64,000 bases of DNA from an uncultured Anaerolineae bacterium (GCA_937943625.1 CALEAD010000003.1:1-64000), one strand, 5' to 3'. Positions 40,123-49,679 are shown, numbered from the stretch's first letter. The notes: generated by a model from the letters alone, not told the origin. Program-made: numbers and translations.

Positions 40123-42843
40123 ATGAATGAATATCAGCAAGACACGAGCTGCTACAAGCAGCCGGGGCGTTTGGTCAGTGTGATATGGCTAACCTGGGTG
40201 CTGCTTGGGCTGACTGGTTATTTGTTTGTGTCGGCAGCAAGGGCAGGAGCAACGGCCGATTCTGCCAATGCGCCGCTGCAGAGCAATCTACTTGCCATTT
40301 ATATTTTGGCTTACGACAACAGCCCCGAAGTGATACACACCGTGAATCTGACCACAAAGTACACGGAAACGGTGCAAAGCATTGTGCAGGGTACAGCCGG
40401 GCATGCGGGCGTAACGGCCGTAATTCTGGCCGATCTCGACAGCTATGGCGATACCCACATTCTGCTAAGCGAAAACGGCAGTGTAACTCGTGTCACCGGT
40501 CTGCCTGATACAAACGGGCAGCTAAACCCACAGCTAGACGAATATGACACCACCGATGGCGCCACGTTGGGCGGCTTTTTGCTGTGGGCGCGCGCACTGT
40601 ACCCGGAACGTCGCGTCCTCCTTTCTTACATTGGGCATGGCACACAGCTTGCGCCTAAAACCTCGCCCAGCATCGGTGAAATCATCCAGCACCCACCAGA
40701 CGGCCGTTTGCCTGAATTCAACAGCATTCCCATGCCCACCGACCTGGACGTGCACGCCGAATTTACCGACGCCCACGCGCCAGGTCAGCCAACCGGGCAG
40801 ATGATTACCCCATACGATCTGGGGTATGCGCTGGCGCTACTGACTGAAAACGGCGCCAATCCCATTGATGTACTCGACCTGCTTCACTGCTTTGCCGCAA
40901 CAATTGAGGAGCTATACGAAGTTGCCCCCTACGCCATCACCACGGTGGCTGCACCCAACTACGCTTTCTTTGACCCGGCCATGAGCGGACAGACACTGAG
41001 CGCCCTGGCGCAGTTGCTAAACGACAGCCCCAATGTGCCCGCGATGGCCCTGGCAAACACGCTGGTTAGCAAATACTTCGAGCAAATTCCCCCTCTGAGG
41101 CATCCTCACGTGCTGGTTAGTTTCAACAACAGCCAGTTGCTGCAACTTAAGCCACAGTGGGACACTCTGGCACAGATGATCCTGGACAGCTTTGCCAGCA
41201 ATCCACAGGCCACCACGCAGGCGCTCGCTAATGCGTATGAGAGCGCCAGCCAAAATTTTGGCCTGTACGATTCGACTTTTTGCGGCGTAGCGCCCGACTT
41301 CCGCCTGGAAGCGCCAGACGCCCTGGCAGATATGGGCAAGCTGGCGCAGGCAATTGGGCAGCATTTTTACGCCATTAACCCGATGCTGGCACTGCAAGCG
41401 TATCAGACGGCCACAATGCTCGGCACGGCCGTACACAGCATCGTGGCGCAAAATGGGCAACCCTGGTGGGTGGCCAATCCCACTACCTGGAACTTTAGCG
41501 GTGTTTCCGGGGTTGGCATCTATGCCCCGTTTGTGCCTATGGAAATGGAAGACCTGCCTTTCCACAGCTGGCAGGCGCTCTGGTACACCGATACACTGCT
41601 TATTGCCAGCGATGTCCCCATTGGCGGCCAGCTGCGCGACGTGCTAAACCCACACCCCTATGCCTTTGTGCAGCGCAACGGCGGTGGCGCTACCTGGGCA
41701 GACGTGCTGGATGTGTATTGGCGGCAGGCTGCCATCCATCCGCGTCAGGATGTGGCCACAGCGCTCTGCCTGCCCCGCATTCAAGAGATAGAGGAGCCTG
41801 ATTTGCAGCTGGTGGCGCGGGCCAGCGCCCCGGTTGTGCAGGCCACACGCCCGCTGACATATGGCCTGACGGTGATAAACCGCACAACGCTGATGCTGCC
41901 AGACGTAGTGGTGACAAACACGCTGCCCAGTGGCGTCAACTTCCTCAGCGCCTCACCAGCCGTGTGCGCCTACAATGCGGAAGCGCACCAGGTGGTCTGC
42001 CCACTGGGCAACCTGAGTGCACACGCGCAAGAAGAGATTGTGCTGGTAACAGAGGTGGCGCTGGAAACAGCTGGCAGCGCGCTTAACCGTGCAGAGGTGC
42101 GCACGAGCGCCGCAGAGACGCGCCTGGCAGATAACACGGCCGTTGTGCAAACAACGGTGCTATCAGCCTGGCAGCTCGCCCTGGATGGCGTTAGCGAAGG
42201 AGTGGCTGTAGGTGAAGGAGAAGTGGTACTGTATACGGCCGTGTTAGAAAACACCGGTCTGATTACAGCCACCCAGCTACACCTGGCGCACCAGTTTGGC
42301 AGCGACATTCGCATTGCCGGAGACGTGATTGTCACGCCCTCCACGCTACACAGCGAACCCAACGGCGACTACCTGCTTGTTTTGCCCCAGCTTGCGCCGC
42401 AGCAGCGCGTGACCGTTACGCTGCCTATTCAACTGCGGCGCGGCCCGGCCGTAATCCAGGCCACCACCTACCTCACCAGCAGCGAGGTAAGCCAACCTGT
42501 CCCATTGACGCTGGTTTACACCACCTACAACCTTCCGCCTACGGCTCGCCCCGATTTTTATCACACCATCACGGGTGAAACCCTGCACGTTCCGGCCCCT
42601 GGCGTCATGCTGAACGACAGCGATCCGGGTGATGACTTCCTTTACGTCCTCATGTTGCGAGGCGCCGAAAATGGTCAGGCAATACTCAACACGGATGGTT
42701 CAATGACCTATACACCCATGCGCGGCTTTATTGGCCGGGATACCTTTACCTACGTTTTGCGTGACGGGGATGGGGGAGAGGATTGGGCAACGATCACGAT
42801 TCAGGTTGAGCAGGTACTCTACCTGCCGCTGATACGCCATTAG
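40123..42843 (+). CDS. Secreted clostripain-like (C11) protease with DUF11 and Ig-like domains
   Basis: A 906-residue secreted protein. A hydrophobic signal segment (residues about 17-40) is followed by a C11-type catalytic region with His172 in SYIGHG and Cys256 in DLLHCFAATIEELYEVA, the usual His/Cys dyad of clan CD. Residues about 570-680 form a DUF11-like surface repeat (DVVVTNTLPSGVNFLSAS), a second such unit follows, and then a cadherin/VCBS-like domain (PPTARPDFYHTITGETL...GRDTFTYVLRDGDGG). The chain ends VLYLPLIRH. It probably acts at the cell surface, cleaving after basic residues like its relatives. The true start is uncertain; the ATG at 40123 puts the signal at the N-terminus. Confidence 0.8.
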   Translation: MNEYQQDTSCYKQPGRLVSVIWLTWVLLGLTGYLFVSAARAGATADSANAPLQSNLLAIYILAYDNSPEVIHTVNLTTKYTETVQSIVQGTAGHAGVTAVILADLDSYGDTHILLSENGSVTRVTGLPDTNGQLNPQLDEYDTTDGATLGGFLLWARALYPERRVLLSYIGHGTQLAPKTSPSIGEIIQHPPDGRLPEFNSIPMPTDLDVHAEFTDAHAPGQPTGQMITPYDLGYALALLTENGANPIDVLDLLHCFAATIEELYEVAPYAITTVAAPNYAFFDPAMSGQTLSALAQLLNDSPNVPAMALANTLVSKYFEQIPPLRHPHVLVSFNNSQLLQLKPQWDTLAQMILDSFASNPQATTQALANAYESASQNFGLYDSTFCGVAPDFRLEAPDALADMGKLAQAIGQHFYAINPMLALQAYQTATMLGTAVHSIVAQNGQPWWVANPTTWNFSGVSGVGIYAPFVPMEMEDLPFHSWQALWYTDTLLIASDVPIGGQLRDVLNPHPYAFVQRNGGGATWADVLDVYWRQAAIHPRQDVATALCLPRIQEIEEPDLQLVARASAPVVQATRPLTYGLTVINRTTLMLPDVVVTNTLPSGVNFLSASPAVCAYNAEAHQVVCPLGNLSAHAQEEIVLVTEVALETAGSALNRAEVRTSAAETRLADNTAVVQTTVLSAWQLALDGVSEGVAVGEGEVVLYTAVLENTGLITATQLHLAHQFGSDIRIAGDVIVTPSTLHSEPNGDYLLVLPQLAPQQRVTVTLPIQLRRGPAVIQATTYLTSSEVSQPVPLTLVYTTYNLPPTARPDFYHTITGETLHVPAPGVMLNDSDPGDDFLYVLMLRGAENGQAILNTDGSMTYTPMRGFIGRDTFTYVLRDGDGGEDWATITIQVEQVLYLPLIRH

Positions 42844-42889
42844 ACCTCATCGAATAGGGTGCACTGCATCCTGTACACTCCTTCCTGAA

Positions 42890-42928
42890 AACGTAGCCCA
42901 GGGTAACAACTGGGCTACGTTTTTATTT
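42890..42928 (+). terminator. Intrinsic terminator after the protease gene
   Basis: ACGTAGCCCAG pairs perfectly with CTGGGCTACGT across an 8-base loop, followed by TTTTATTT. The arms belong to the same GTAGCCCAGG word family seen at 310-336 and 24438-24467. Confidence 0.9.
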
Positions 42929-42974
42929 CCGGTTGCTCATTCTTCCGCTTTTGCGCATAATGGCGCACGGAGAT

Positions 42975-43583
42975 ATGCGTAGTTACCCACTTTTGCCGTT
43001 TAGACGATTGAGCCAGCGCATGCGTGGTCGCTTTTTTGGGCTTGCCTGGCTGCTATTAGCCCTGGGGCTGTATGATCTGCTGATCGAGCCGGTGATGGGG
43101 GAAGCCTGGTACTGGCTGTGGGTGGGGTTGGCAATAGTGCTGCTGCTGTGGTTTTACTATGCGCGGCTGCTACCGCGCACGGCCGTGCAGCCCAGGGCGC
43201 AATATGTTGTGCTGCGAGGGCCGCTGCGCCGAGTAAAAATTAGCTACGGCCGTATTCACACCATCACCCCGGTTAAACTGGCACAGCATCTGCACCCGAA
43301 TACCCTCAGCAGCAGCGAACGGGAAGTGCTGGAGCCCTATCTACACGTAACGGCCGTGTTTGTGGCCCTCAGCACCATGCCTAAAGCCCTGCAAAGGCCG
43401 CGCCTCTGGTTCCCGCGCTGGCTGTTCAGCCCTGTGCAGCCAGGGTTGCTTCTGGTCGTCAACGATTGGATGGCGCTCAGCCGCGAGCTAGAAGAGCGCC
43501 GCGCCACCTGGCGCGATCAGCGCCTGCAAGCTACACAGCCAGATAAGCGCTCCCTTGCAGCGCGCGTGCTGCAAGACGATTGA
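42975..43583 (+). CDS. Small membrane protein with two helices
   Basis: A 202-residue protein of unknown family. Residues about 14-60 hold two closely spaced hydrophobic helices (FFGLAWLLLALGLYDLLI and WYWLWVGLAIVLLLWFYY). They are followed by a cytoplasmic part with alternating strands (YVVLRGPLRRVKISYGRIHTI and a later PGLLLVVNDW) that resembles a bacterial PH-like domain. The start at 42975 is chosen for its CGGAGA site. It is flanked by a terminator upstream and a repeat region downstream, so it is probably transcribed alone. Confidence 0.65.
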   Translation: MRSYPLLPFRRLSQRMRGRFFGLAWLLLALGLYDLLIEPVMGEAWYWLWVGLAIVLLLWFYYARLLPRTAVQPRAQYVVLRGPLRRVKISYGRIHTITPVKLAQHLHPNTLSSSEREVLEPYLHVTAVFVALSTMPKALQRPRLWFPRWLFSPVQPGLLLVVNDWMALSRELEERRATWRDQRLQATQPDKRSLAARVLQDD

Positions 43584-43852
43584 CGGTAACTTCTCCCTGT
43601 TTCGCAGCTGTGGCCAGTCTTTCAGGTCTGAATGGTCACAAACCTCCTATTTTCTCTGTGAAACTCCGTCCCTTCTTCGTGCCACTCCGTGAAATCATCT
43701 AAGACTTGTATTGTTATCTGCTGATTGAGCAGATGTCGGGGGAACCATTACGGCCGTTTTCACGTTCTACCTTTTAAGACTGGCAAATTACACCTGCGCT
43801 TTCCTTGTTCTACGCAGGTGCAATCTACCATACTGATAAGGAGAACGACCCG
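43584..43852. repeat. Intergenic spacer with CTCCGTG words
   Basis: No gene is seen. CTCTGTGAAACTCCGTCCC and GCCACTCCGTG words occur at about 43655-43695, and one ACGGCCGT at about 43751. AAGGAG at 43838-43843 serves the next gene. Confidence 0.55.
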
Positions 43853-44320
43853 ATGAAAACACACATCACCTTTTACTTGACCCTATTTCTACTGCTGATT
43901 CTGGCTGCCTGTACGGCTGCCACCGATTCCCCCCTCGACACGCCAACCAGCAGCGATGAGACGCCCTCCCATACGCCTGAACCACCCGCCGCTAACGGCG
44001 AACAGCTTATCCAGGAAGCACAAATTCTTGACGTAGATGTGCGCGTGCTAGAATCCTTCCCTGTGCAAATTCACGTAGGCATCACCGGTGTGCTGGCCGA
44101 TGCCTGCACCAGTTTTGCCTCCGCTGAGGTAATGCGCACAGACAACACGTTTGTGATCACCGTTTACACCACCCGCCCGGCCGACCGCATGTGCGCGCAG
44201 GTTGTTTCACAATTTACCGAAGTTGTGCCGCTGGATGTGGTGGGTTTGCCGGCAGGAACCTATGCCGTAGAGGTCAACGGCGTGCGCGGCAGCTTTACCC
44301 TGACAATGGACAATGGATAA
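43853..44320 (+). CDS. Small lipoprotein of unknown function
   Basis: A 155-residue protein with a signal peptide and lipobox LILAAC near residue 20, then a Thr/Pro/Ser-rich linker (about 22-45). The compact beta-rich domain that follows is DVRVLESFPVQIHVGITGVLADACTSF...DRMCAQVVSQFTEVVPLDVVGLPAGTYAVEVNGVRGSFTL. Two cysteines in the domain could pair. The last strands resemble the end of an immunoglobulin-like or inhibitor fold, but I do not recognise the family. AAGGAG supports the start. Confidence 0.7.
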   Translation: MKTHITFYLTLFLLLILAACTAATDSPLDTPTSSDETPSHTPEPPAANGEQLIQEAQILDVDVRVLESFPVQIHVGITGVLADACTSFASAEVMRTDNTFVITVYTTRPADRMCAQVVSQFTEVVPLDVVGLPAGTYAVEVNGVRGSFTLTMDNG

Positions 44321-44334
44321 TTCGCCTGTCAGAC

Positions 44335-44415
44335 ACACGCAACACGGAGAAGCACCCAGAGAGCACAGAAAAAACGAGGTCAATACCGCTCTGTGTTCTC
44401 GGTCTCGCCTCCGTG
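44335..44415. repeat. ACGGAG/CTCCGT imperfect hairpin
   Basis: ACACGGAGAAGCACCCAGAG is followed by an inner CACAGA...TCTGTG pairing and CGCCTCCGTGC, forming a long imperfect hairpin between the lipoprotein gene and the rarA fusion gene. There is no T-tract. Confidence 0.6.
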
Positions 44416-44467
44416 CTTGCTGTACCCAGCCCATCATCCAGGGCTTTTGTTTTGCCGCTAATGCGGC

Positions 44468-44473
44468 TAAAAT
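44468..44473 (+). promoter_or_regulatory. -10 box of the rarA fusion gene (leaderless arrangement)
   Basis: TAAAAT lies six bases before the ATG at 44480. The -35 region is only weakly matched (TTTTGT around 44445-44450). There is no ribosome-binding site, so a leaderless mRNA is likely. Confidence 0.45.
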
Positions 44474-44479
44474 GCAGCT

Positions 44480-46714
44480 ATGGACCTGTTCAAACACGGC
44501 CGTACTGCGCAAATTCAGCAAGAATCCCCCCTGGCCCACCGCATGAGACCCCGCACCCTGGCCGAATTTATCGGCCAGGAGCACATCGTTGGCCCTGGTC
44601 GCCTGCTGCGCCGCGCCATCCAGGCGGATCAGCTCTCTAGCCTCATTTTCTATGGCCCACCCGGCACCGGCAAAACCACCCTGGCGATGGTTATCGCCAA
44701 CAGCACGCAGAGCCACTTCATCACCATCAACGCCGTGCTTGCCGGGGTGAAAGAGATTCGCGAAGCCATTGCCATCGCCCAGGAGCGGCGCGAGCTGTAC
44801 GGGCAGCGCACTACCCTTTTTGTGGATGAAGTGCACCGCTGGAACAAGGCACAGCAAGACGCGCTGCTGCCCTGGGTGGAAAATGGCACCATCATTTTGA
44901 TTGGCGCCACCACGGAAAACCCTTACTTTGAGGTGAACAAAGCGCTGGTCAGCCGCAGTCGCATCTTCCAGCTCAAGCCGCTGACCCAAGAAGAGCTGCA
45001 CGCCATTGCCCGCCAGGCGCTGGCCGACCCAGAGCGGGGGTATGGCGCGCTGAAAGTGCAAATCAGTGAGGAGGCGCTGGCGCACCTGGTGGATGTGGCC
45101 AATGGCGACGCGCGCGGCGTGCTGAATGCCCTGGAGCTGGCGGTGGAAACGACGCCCGCCAATGCTGATGGCGTGATTGTGGTAGACCTAGCCGTCGCGG
45201 AAGAGTCTATCCAGCGCCGCGCCGTGCTCTACGACAAGGAAGGAGACGTGCATTACGACACCATCTCCGCTTTCATCAAGAGTCTGCGCGGCTCTGACCC
45301 GGACGCGGCGCTCTACTGGATGGCGAAGATGGTGTACGCCGGCGAAGACCCGCGCTTCATTTTTCGGCGCATGGGCATCTTTGCCGGGGAGGACGTGGGC
45401 ATGGCCGACCCGCAGGCTATAAGTGTGGTGATTAGCTGCTGGGAAGCGTTCGAGCGCATTGGTATGCCGGAAGGGCGCTTTCACCTGGCCCAGGCGGCGC
45501 TCTACCTGGCCACCGCGCCCAAGTCTAACTCTGCCTTTGCCTTTTTTGACGCCCTGGAAACCGTGGAGAAGGAGCAGGAAACGGCCGTACCCAATCACCT
45601 GAAAGATGGCAACCGCGATAAAGAGGGGTTCGGTCACGGCCAGGGCTACCTCTACCCGCACGCCTACCGCGACCATTGGGTGGCGCAGCAATACCTGCCA
45701 GATAACTTGCAGGGCAGGCTCTTTTACCAGCCCGGCGACCAGGGGTATGAGCGCACCATCCAGGAAACGGTGGCGCGGCGGCGGGAAGCACAGCTGGCGG
45801 CGATGCTGGAGACGGCCGATTGGCGGTTGGAAATTGGCGAAATTTACACGACCAGCCCCACAAACCGGGCTAAAGACGCCTGGCTGCAGCGCACCGTATC
45901 CCAGGCGGGGGAGAATCTAGCGCGGCAGCGGCAAAAGCTGTTCGAGCTGGCGGCCGTGCAGCGGCATCATCGCTTGCTGGACGTGGAGGCGGGCAGCGGC
46001 CTGCTGACCTGGGAGGCGGTGCGCCGCGCGCCGGAGGGGGGTGTCTGGGCGCTAACGGCCGATCAGCAGGCGGGTGAGGCGCTGCGGCAAATGGCGGAAA
46101 AGCTGCCGGAAATGGAACGGCCGTTCATCCTCATTGGCGATCTCAGCGAATTGGCTTACCTGCTGGAGCTGCGCGGCGAAGCCGGCCTGCGCTTTGACCG
46201 CATTTTGGGGCGCAACCTCTTCAGCCAACCTGTAACCCGAAAGCCGAAAGCCGAAATCCGAAATTTGGCTGGCTGGTTGGCGGAAAACGGCCGTCTCTGC
46301 CTCATCCAGACTGTTCCCCGCCAGGCGCAGCGGCTGTATGCGCTGGTGGATTGGCGCGGGCACGCCGCTTTGCGCGAGAAAGTGGCGGCAGCGGAAGAAG
46401 CCATTTACGCCGACGCCGCAGACCCGCTGGTGAATTGGGATGAGCACGACCTGGAAACGGCCGTTACCCAGGCGGGTTTGCGCGGGCAGCTCTTGCTGGA
46501 GCGGCAGACGGAGCAGCGACGGCTCACGGCGGCGCACCTGGCACGCTGGTTTGGCGTGGGCAGCGACCGGCCCAGCTACGGTGAACGGCTGGCGGCGGCA
46601 GGGCTATCTGCGGCTGAAGTGCAGCAGGTGGCCGACCTATACCGCCGGCAGTTGGTAGACCGGAGCGTGCGTTGGCAAACGGCCGTGCTCTATGTGCTGG
46701 CCGCGTTGACCTGA
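44480..46714 (+). CDS. RarA (MgsA) AAA ATPase fused to a methyltransferase-like domain
   Basis: A 744-residue protein. Residues 1 to about 430 are replication-associated recombination protein A: RPRTLAEFIGQEHIVG, Walker A GPPGTGKTT near residue 60, Walker B LFVDEVHRWNKAQQDALL, sensor GATTENPYFEVNKALVSRSRIF and the C-terminal MgsA region with FHLAQAALYLATAPKSN. RarA acts on stalled replication forks. From about 480 the chain continues with a Rossmann-like domain resembling SAM methyltransferases (HHRLLDVEAGSGLLTWEAVRR, then GLRFDRILGRNLFS). A comparable extension is known in cyanobacterial annotations as RarA/unknown-domain fusion. Short intergenic-type words (CCGAAAGCCGAAA, GATTGGCGG) appear in the linkers of this gene. 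Confidence 0.88.
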   Translation: MDLFKHGRTAQIQQESPLAHRMRPRTLAEFIGQEHIVGPGRLLRRAIQADQLSSLIFYGPPGTGKTTLAMVIANSTQSHFITINAVLAGVKEIREAIAIAQERRELYGQRTTLFVDEVHRWNKAQQDALLPWVENGTIILIGATTENPYFEVNKALVSRSRIFQLKPLTQEELHAIARQALADPERGYGALKVQISEEALAHLVDVANGDARGVLNALELAVETTPANADGVIVVDLAVAEESIQRRAVLYDKEGDVHYDTISAFIKSLRGSDPDAALYWMAKMVYAGEDPRFIFRRMGIFAGEDVGMADPQAISVVISCWEAFERIGMPEGRFHLAQAALYLATAPKSNSAFAFFDALETVEKEQETAVPNHLKDGNRDKEGFGHGQGYLYPHAYRDHWVAQQYLPDNLQGRLFYQPGDQGYERTIQETVARRREAQLAAMLETADWRLEIGEIYTTSPTNRAKDAWLQRTVSQAGENLARQRQKLFELAAVQRHHRLLDVEAGSGLLTWEAVRRAPEGGVWALTADQQAGEALRQMAEKLPEMERPFILIGDLSELAYLLELRGEAGLRFDRILGRNLFSQPVTRKPKAEIRNLAGWLAENGRLCLIQTVPRQAQRLYALVDWRGHAALREKVAAAEEAIYADAADPLVNWDEHDLETAVTQAGLRGQLLLERQTEQRRLTAAHLARWFGVGSDRPSYGERLAAAGLSAAEVQQVADLYRRQLVDRSVRWQTAVLYVLAALT

Positions 46715-46944
46715 GCGCCATACGATTTTCCCTACGTAGCCGCGGTATGCCTACCGCTTTTAAGCCGGCGCGGTTCGTGGCCAGTATGCGACCCTTTTGT
46801 CCCACCTACCGATAAGGACCGGCTTGCGCCGCATCGTCCAGCACACTACGGGTGTTTTACCAACGAATCCAGGATAGCATAAGGGAAACGGCCGTACCAG
46901 ATGACCTTTTTCACCTGCTGGTGCGCCGCCAAATGGAGGCAATT

Positions 46945-48372
46945 ATGCAGCAAACGCAAAAACGGGGCTGGCTGGCGGGCCTGACGGCCGTTTTCAGCGC
47001 CATTCTCCTGCTCAGCAGCGTGTGGGGCAGCCTGCAAGCCACGCGCCCGGCCGCCGCGCCGCCGTTGGGCTATGGCTTTAACGTCGCCGCCTGGGAAATT
47101 TCGCTCATGCAAGAGATGGGCTTCAACTGGATCAAAGTATTCAACCCGCCGGGCAGCCGCCTGCCGGTGCAGGTTTTACTGCGGATAGATGCACACGCAT
47201 CCGACATGGGCAACCTGGCCGGGTATGGGACATGGCTGCACGCGCTAGCGCTGGAGCAGGCCGGCTTTGTAGACGCCTACGAAATTGGCAATGAGCCAAA
47301 CCTGGATGCCGCCTACGGCTGGGCCGCGCCACCCAACGCCGCCGATTACGCCGCCCTGCTGTGCGTGGCCTACGCCAACATCAAATCCGCCGACCCGCAG
47401 GCGAAGGTCATCTCCGCCGGGCTGGCGCCCACGGGGCGGGTGCAGGGCAACTGGAACGGGCACCCCGGCCACAATGGGCTGTACCAGGACGAGCGGGAAT
47501 TTTTCCTGGAGTTTCTCGCCGCGGGGGGCGGCAACTGCCTGGATGGCGTGGGTTACCACCCCTATGGCTTTAGCGCCGACTTTGACGCCGTGCCGGACGT
47601 GCCCTCCGCCAACCCGACGCAGAACTGCGCCAACGGCTTTTGCTTTCGCGGCGCAGAGAAGCTGTATGAATTGATGGCCGCCAACGGGCTGGGCCACAAA
47701 ACGATGTGGGCGACGGAGTTCGGCTGGCTGGTGATGCCGCTCGACCACTGTCTGAGCGATGGTTCGTGGAACGGCCGTTTATGGCAGCTAGTAACCGAGG
47801 AAAAACAGGCCAGCAACCTGGTGGGCGCCTTCCAATACGCCGCCACCAACTGGCCCTGGATGGAGACGATGGTCGTCTTTAACCTGAACTTTAACACCGC
47901 CCCCTACTACCCGGAGTGTGAGCACATGCGCTATTACGCCGTGCGCCACCGCCCGGCGGAGCAGGCCTTGCGCGAGATGCCCAAAACGACGCCTCAGGGT
48001 GAGCTGCTGCTGCGGCCAACGGCCCTCCACCTGGCCATTGGCGCCGCCGAGCAGCCCTTTGCCATCACCATGCCGGTGCACCTGCAAAACGTGGGCACGT
48101 TGGCTTTCACCTATACGGCCGTTGTCTCCTCGCCTGCTTCCCTGGGTATGACTCTGATCAACCCCACCGGCCTGCTGCCGCCTGGGGAAGCGGCCGCCCC
48201 TGCCCTGGTTATTGGCGTCAATGGGCAACCGCCGGGAATGCTAACAGGAACCTTGACGGTAACGGCCGTACCCACTGCCACACTGGGGACGCCAGCCCAG
48301 GTGCCGGTCACCCTGCATATTTTCGCGGAAATTTATCGCGCGTATTTGCCCGTGGTGATGAGCAGAGATTAG
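46945..48372 (+). CDS. Secreted glycoside-hydrolase-like TIM-barrel protein
   Basis: A 475-residue secreted protein: signal segment about residues 8-32, then a TIM-barrel with YEIGNEPNLDAAYG (probable acid/base Glu117) and KTMWATEFGWLV (probable nucleophile Glu258), the arrangement of clan GH-A retaining glycosidases. The C-terminal 120 residues are a beta-sandwich (FAITMPVHLQNVGTLAFTYTAVV), and the chain ends AYLPVVMSRD, like the YLPLI end of the protease at 40123. The substrate is unknown; the best resemblance is to xylosidase or cellulase-type members. The ATG at 46945 has GGAGG; the longer frame to 46852 lacks one. Confidence 0.8.
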   Translation: MQQTQKRGWLAGLTAVFSAILLLSSVWGSLQATRPAAAPPLGYGFNVAAWEISLMQEMGFNWIKVFNPPGSRLPVQVLLRIDAHASDMGNLAGYGTWLHALALEQAGFVDAYEIGNEPNLDAAYGWAAPPNAADYAALLCVAYANIKSADPQAKVISAGLAPTGRVQGNWNGHPGHNGLYQDEREFFLEFLAAGGGNCLDGVGYHPYGFSADFDAVPDVPSANPTQNCANGFCFRGAEKLYELMAANGLGHKTMWATEFGWLVMPLDHCLSDGSWNGRLWQLVTEEKQASNLVGAFQYAATNWPWMETMVVFNLNFNTAPYYPECEHMRYYAVRHRPAEQALREMPKTTPQGELLLRPTALHLAIGAAEQPFAITMPVHLQNVGTLAFTYTAVVSSPASLGMTLINPTGLLPPGEAAAPALVIGVNGQPPGMLTGTLTVTAVPTATLGTPAQVPVTLHIFAEIYRAYLPVVMSRD

Positions 48373-48405
48373 TGGTCACTGTATCTGCTAAGGTTTTTTG
48401 GGGAA

Positions 48406-48488
48406 AGTTGGTTGGTCGGTTGGTTGGTTTGTTTGATAGTTGGTTGGTTTACAGCCAACTAATCAACCAACTATCAAACTATCAAACT
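48406..48488. repeat. GGTTGG/CCAACC and TTTGATAGTTGG hairpin
   Basis: GGTTGGTCGGTTGGTTGGTTTGTTTGATAGTTGG is followed by CCAACTAATCAACCAACTATCAAAC, a long imperfect hairpin between two convergent genes. There is no T-tract. Confidence 0.7.
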
Positions 48489-49678
48489 TAGCCAAATAGC
48501 TTTGCCTGGCGCATGGCGTCTATTTCGGCCGGGGTGTAGCCAATTTCTGCCAATACTGCCTGCGTGTGTGCGCCCAGCGGCACACCAACGTGGCGATAGG
48601 CAGGCTGTGCCGCGGAAAACTTGAGGGGATGGGCAATCTGGCGCTGCACACGGCCGTTTTCTTTTGGCACTTCTACCACCATTTGCCGCGCCTGTACGTG
48701 TGGCTGCGCCAGCGCCTCTGGCATGGTCAATACCGGCTCAACGCACACATCCAGAGAAGCAAAAACGGCCGTCCAATCGGCCAGCGTCTTTTGGCGAATG
48801 ACAGCGCGTACTTCCGCTTTCACCTGCTGCTGGCTGGCTACGTCCTGGCGCAAACCCGGCCCAACCAGGTCCGGGCGGCCAATGGCGGCGCAAAAGCCCT
48901 GCCAGAATTTCGGTTCCAGGCTGGCAACAGCCAGGAAACGGCCGTCTTGCGTTTCATAATAGTCGTAAATACCGCCGCCATTAAGCGCCATCTGTTCCCG
49001 CTCCGGCGTTTCCCCCGCTGCCAGGTATTGCCCGGCCAGGTACGCCTGGCACGCCAGCGTCATGTCCAGAATGCTCACATCCAGCAGTTGCCCTTCACCG
49101 GTGTGCGCGCGCTGAATAATGGCCGTGAGAATGCCCATGATCGCACCAAACGCGCCGCCCAGGTCGGCTACCTGCGCCCCCAGCAGCGCCGGGCCACCTT
49201 CGCGCCGCCCGGAATAGCTCATCAGGCCAGAGAGTGCCATGTAGTTACTCTCGTGCCCGGCGCGCGCTTTCAGCGGTCCCGTCTGGCCATAGCCGGTCAG
49301 GGCACAGTAAATGAGGCGCGGGTTCACGGCGCGTAGGGTGTCGTAATCAATCCCCAGGCGCGCCATTACGCCAGGGCGAAATTGCTCCAGCACCACGTCA
49401 TAGCCACCGCCGTCGGCGGCCACCAGCCGCTTTACAACCTCGGTCGCGCCAGGCTGCTTCAGGTCAAGCGCCAGGGAACGTTTGTTGCGGTTCAGCACAG
49501 CGTGCCAGGTAGAAGTGTCCCCATCAAAAGGGGGCAGCAGGCGCACCAGGTCAGGGCGGTTGGGCGCCTCCACGCGCAGCACCTCTGCACCCAGATCAGC
49601 CAACAGCATAGTGGCAAAGGGGCCGGGAACCAGGGTAGAAAAGTCGAGAATTTTCAGGGAAGAGAGGGGTTGGTTCAT
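48488..49678 (-). CDS. CaiB/BaiF-type CoA transferase or alpha-methylacyl-CoA racemase
   Basis: A 396-residue class III CoA-transferase family protein. The N-terminus LKILDFSTLVPGPFATMLLADLGAEVLRVE and the stretch NRNKRSLALDLK bind CoA. LIYCALTGYGQTGP precedes AGHESNYMALSG, which is GHD-x-NY in most relatives; here the Asp is Glu. The racemase His remains, as does the later Asp in QVADLGGAF. Length and motifs are nearest alpha-methylacyl-CoA racemase. It is the last gene of a long minus-strand block with an acyl-CoA synthetase, suggesting work on branched acyl-CoA. The start at 49678 is the first conserved Met; no ribosome-binding site is seen. Confidence 0.85.
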   Translation of the reverse strand: MNQPLSSLKILDFSTLVPGPFATMLLADLGAEVLRVEAPNRPDLVRLLPPFDGDTSTWHAVLNRNKRSLALDLKQPGATEVVKRLVAADGGGYDVVLEQFRPGVMARLGIDYDTLRAVNPRLIYCALTGYGQTGPLKARAGHESNYMALSGLMSYSGRREGGPALLGAQVADLGGAFGAIMGILTAIIQRAHTGEGQLLDVSILDMTLACQAYLAGQYLAAGETPEREQMALNGGGIYDYYETQDGRFLAVASLEPKFWQGFCAAIGRPDLVGPGLRQDVASQQQVKAEVRAVIRQKTLADWTAVFASLDVCVEPVLTMPEALAQPHVQARQMVVEVPKENGRVQRQIAHPLKFSAAQPAYRHVGVPLGAHTQAVLAEIGYTPAEIDAMRQAKLFG

Positions 49679-49679
49679 A

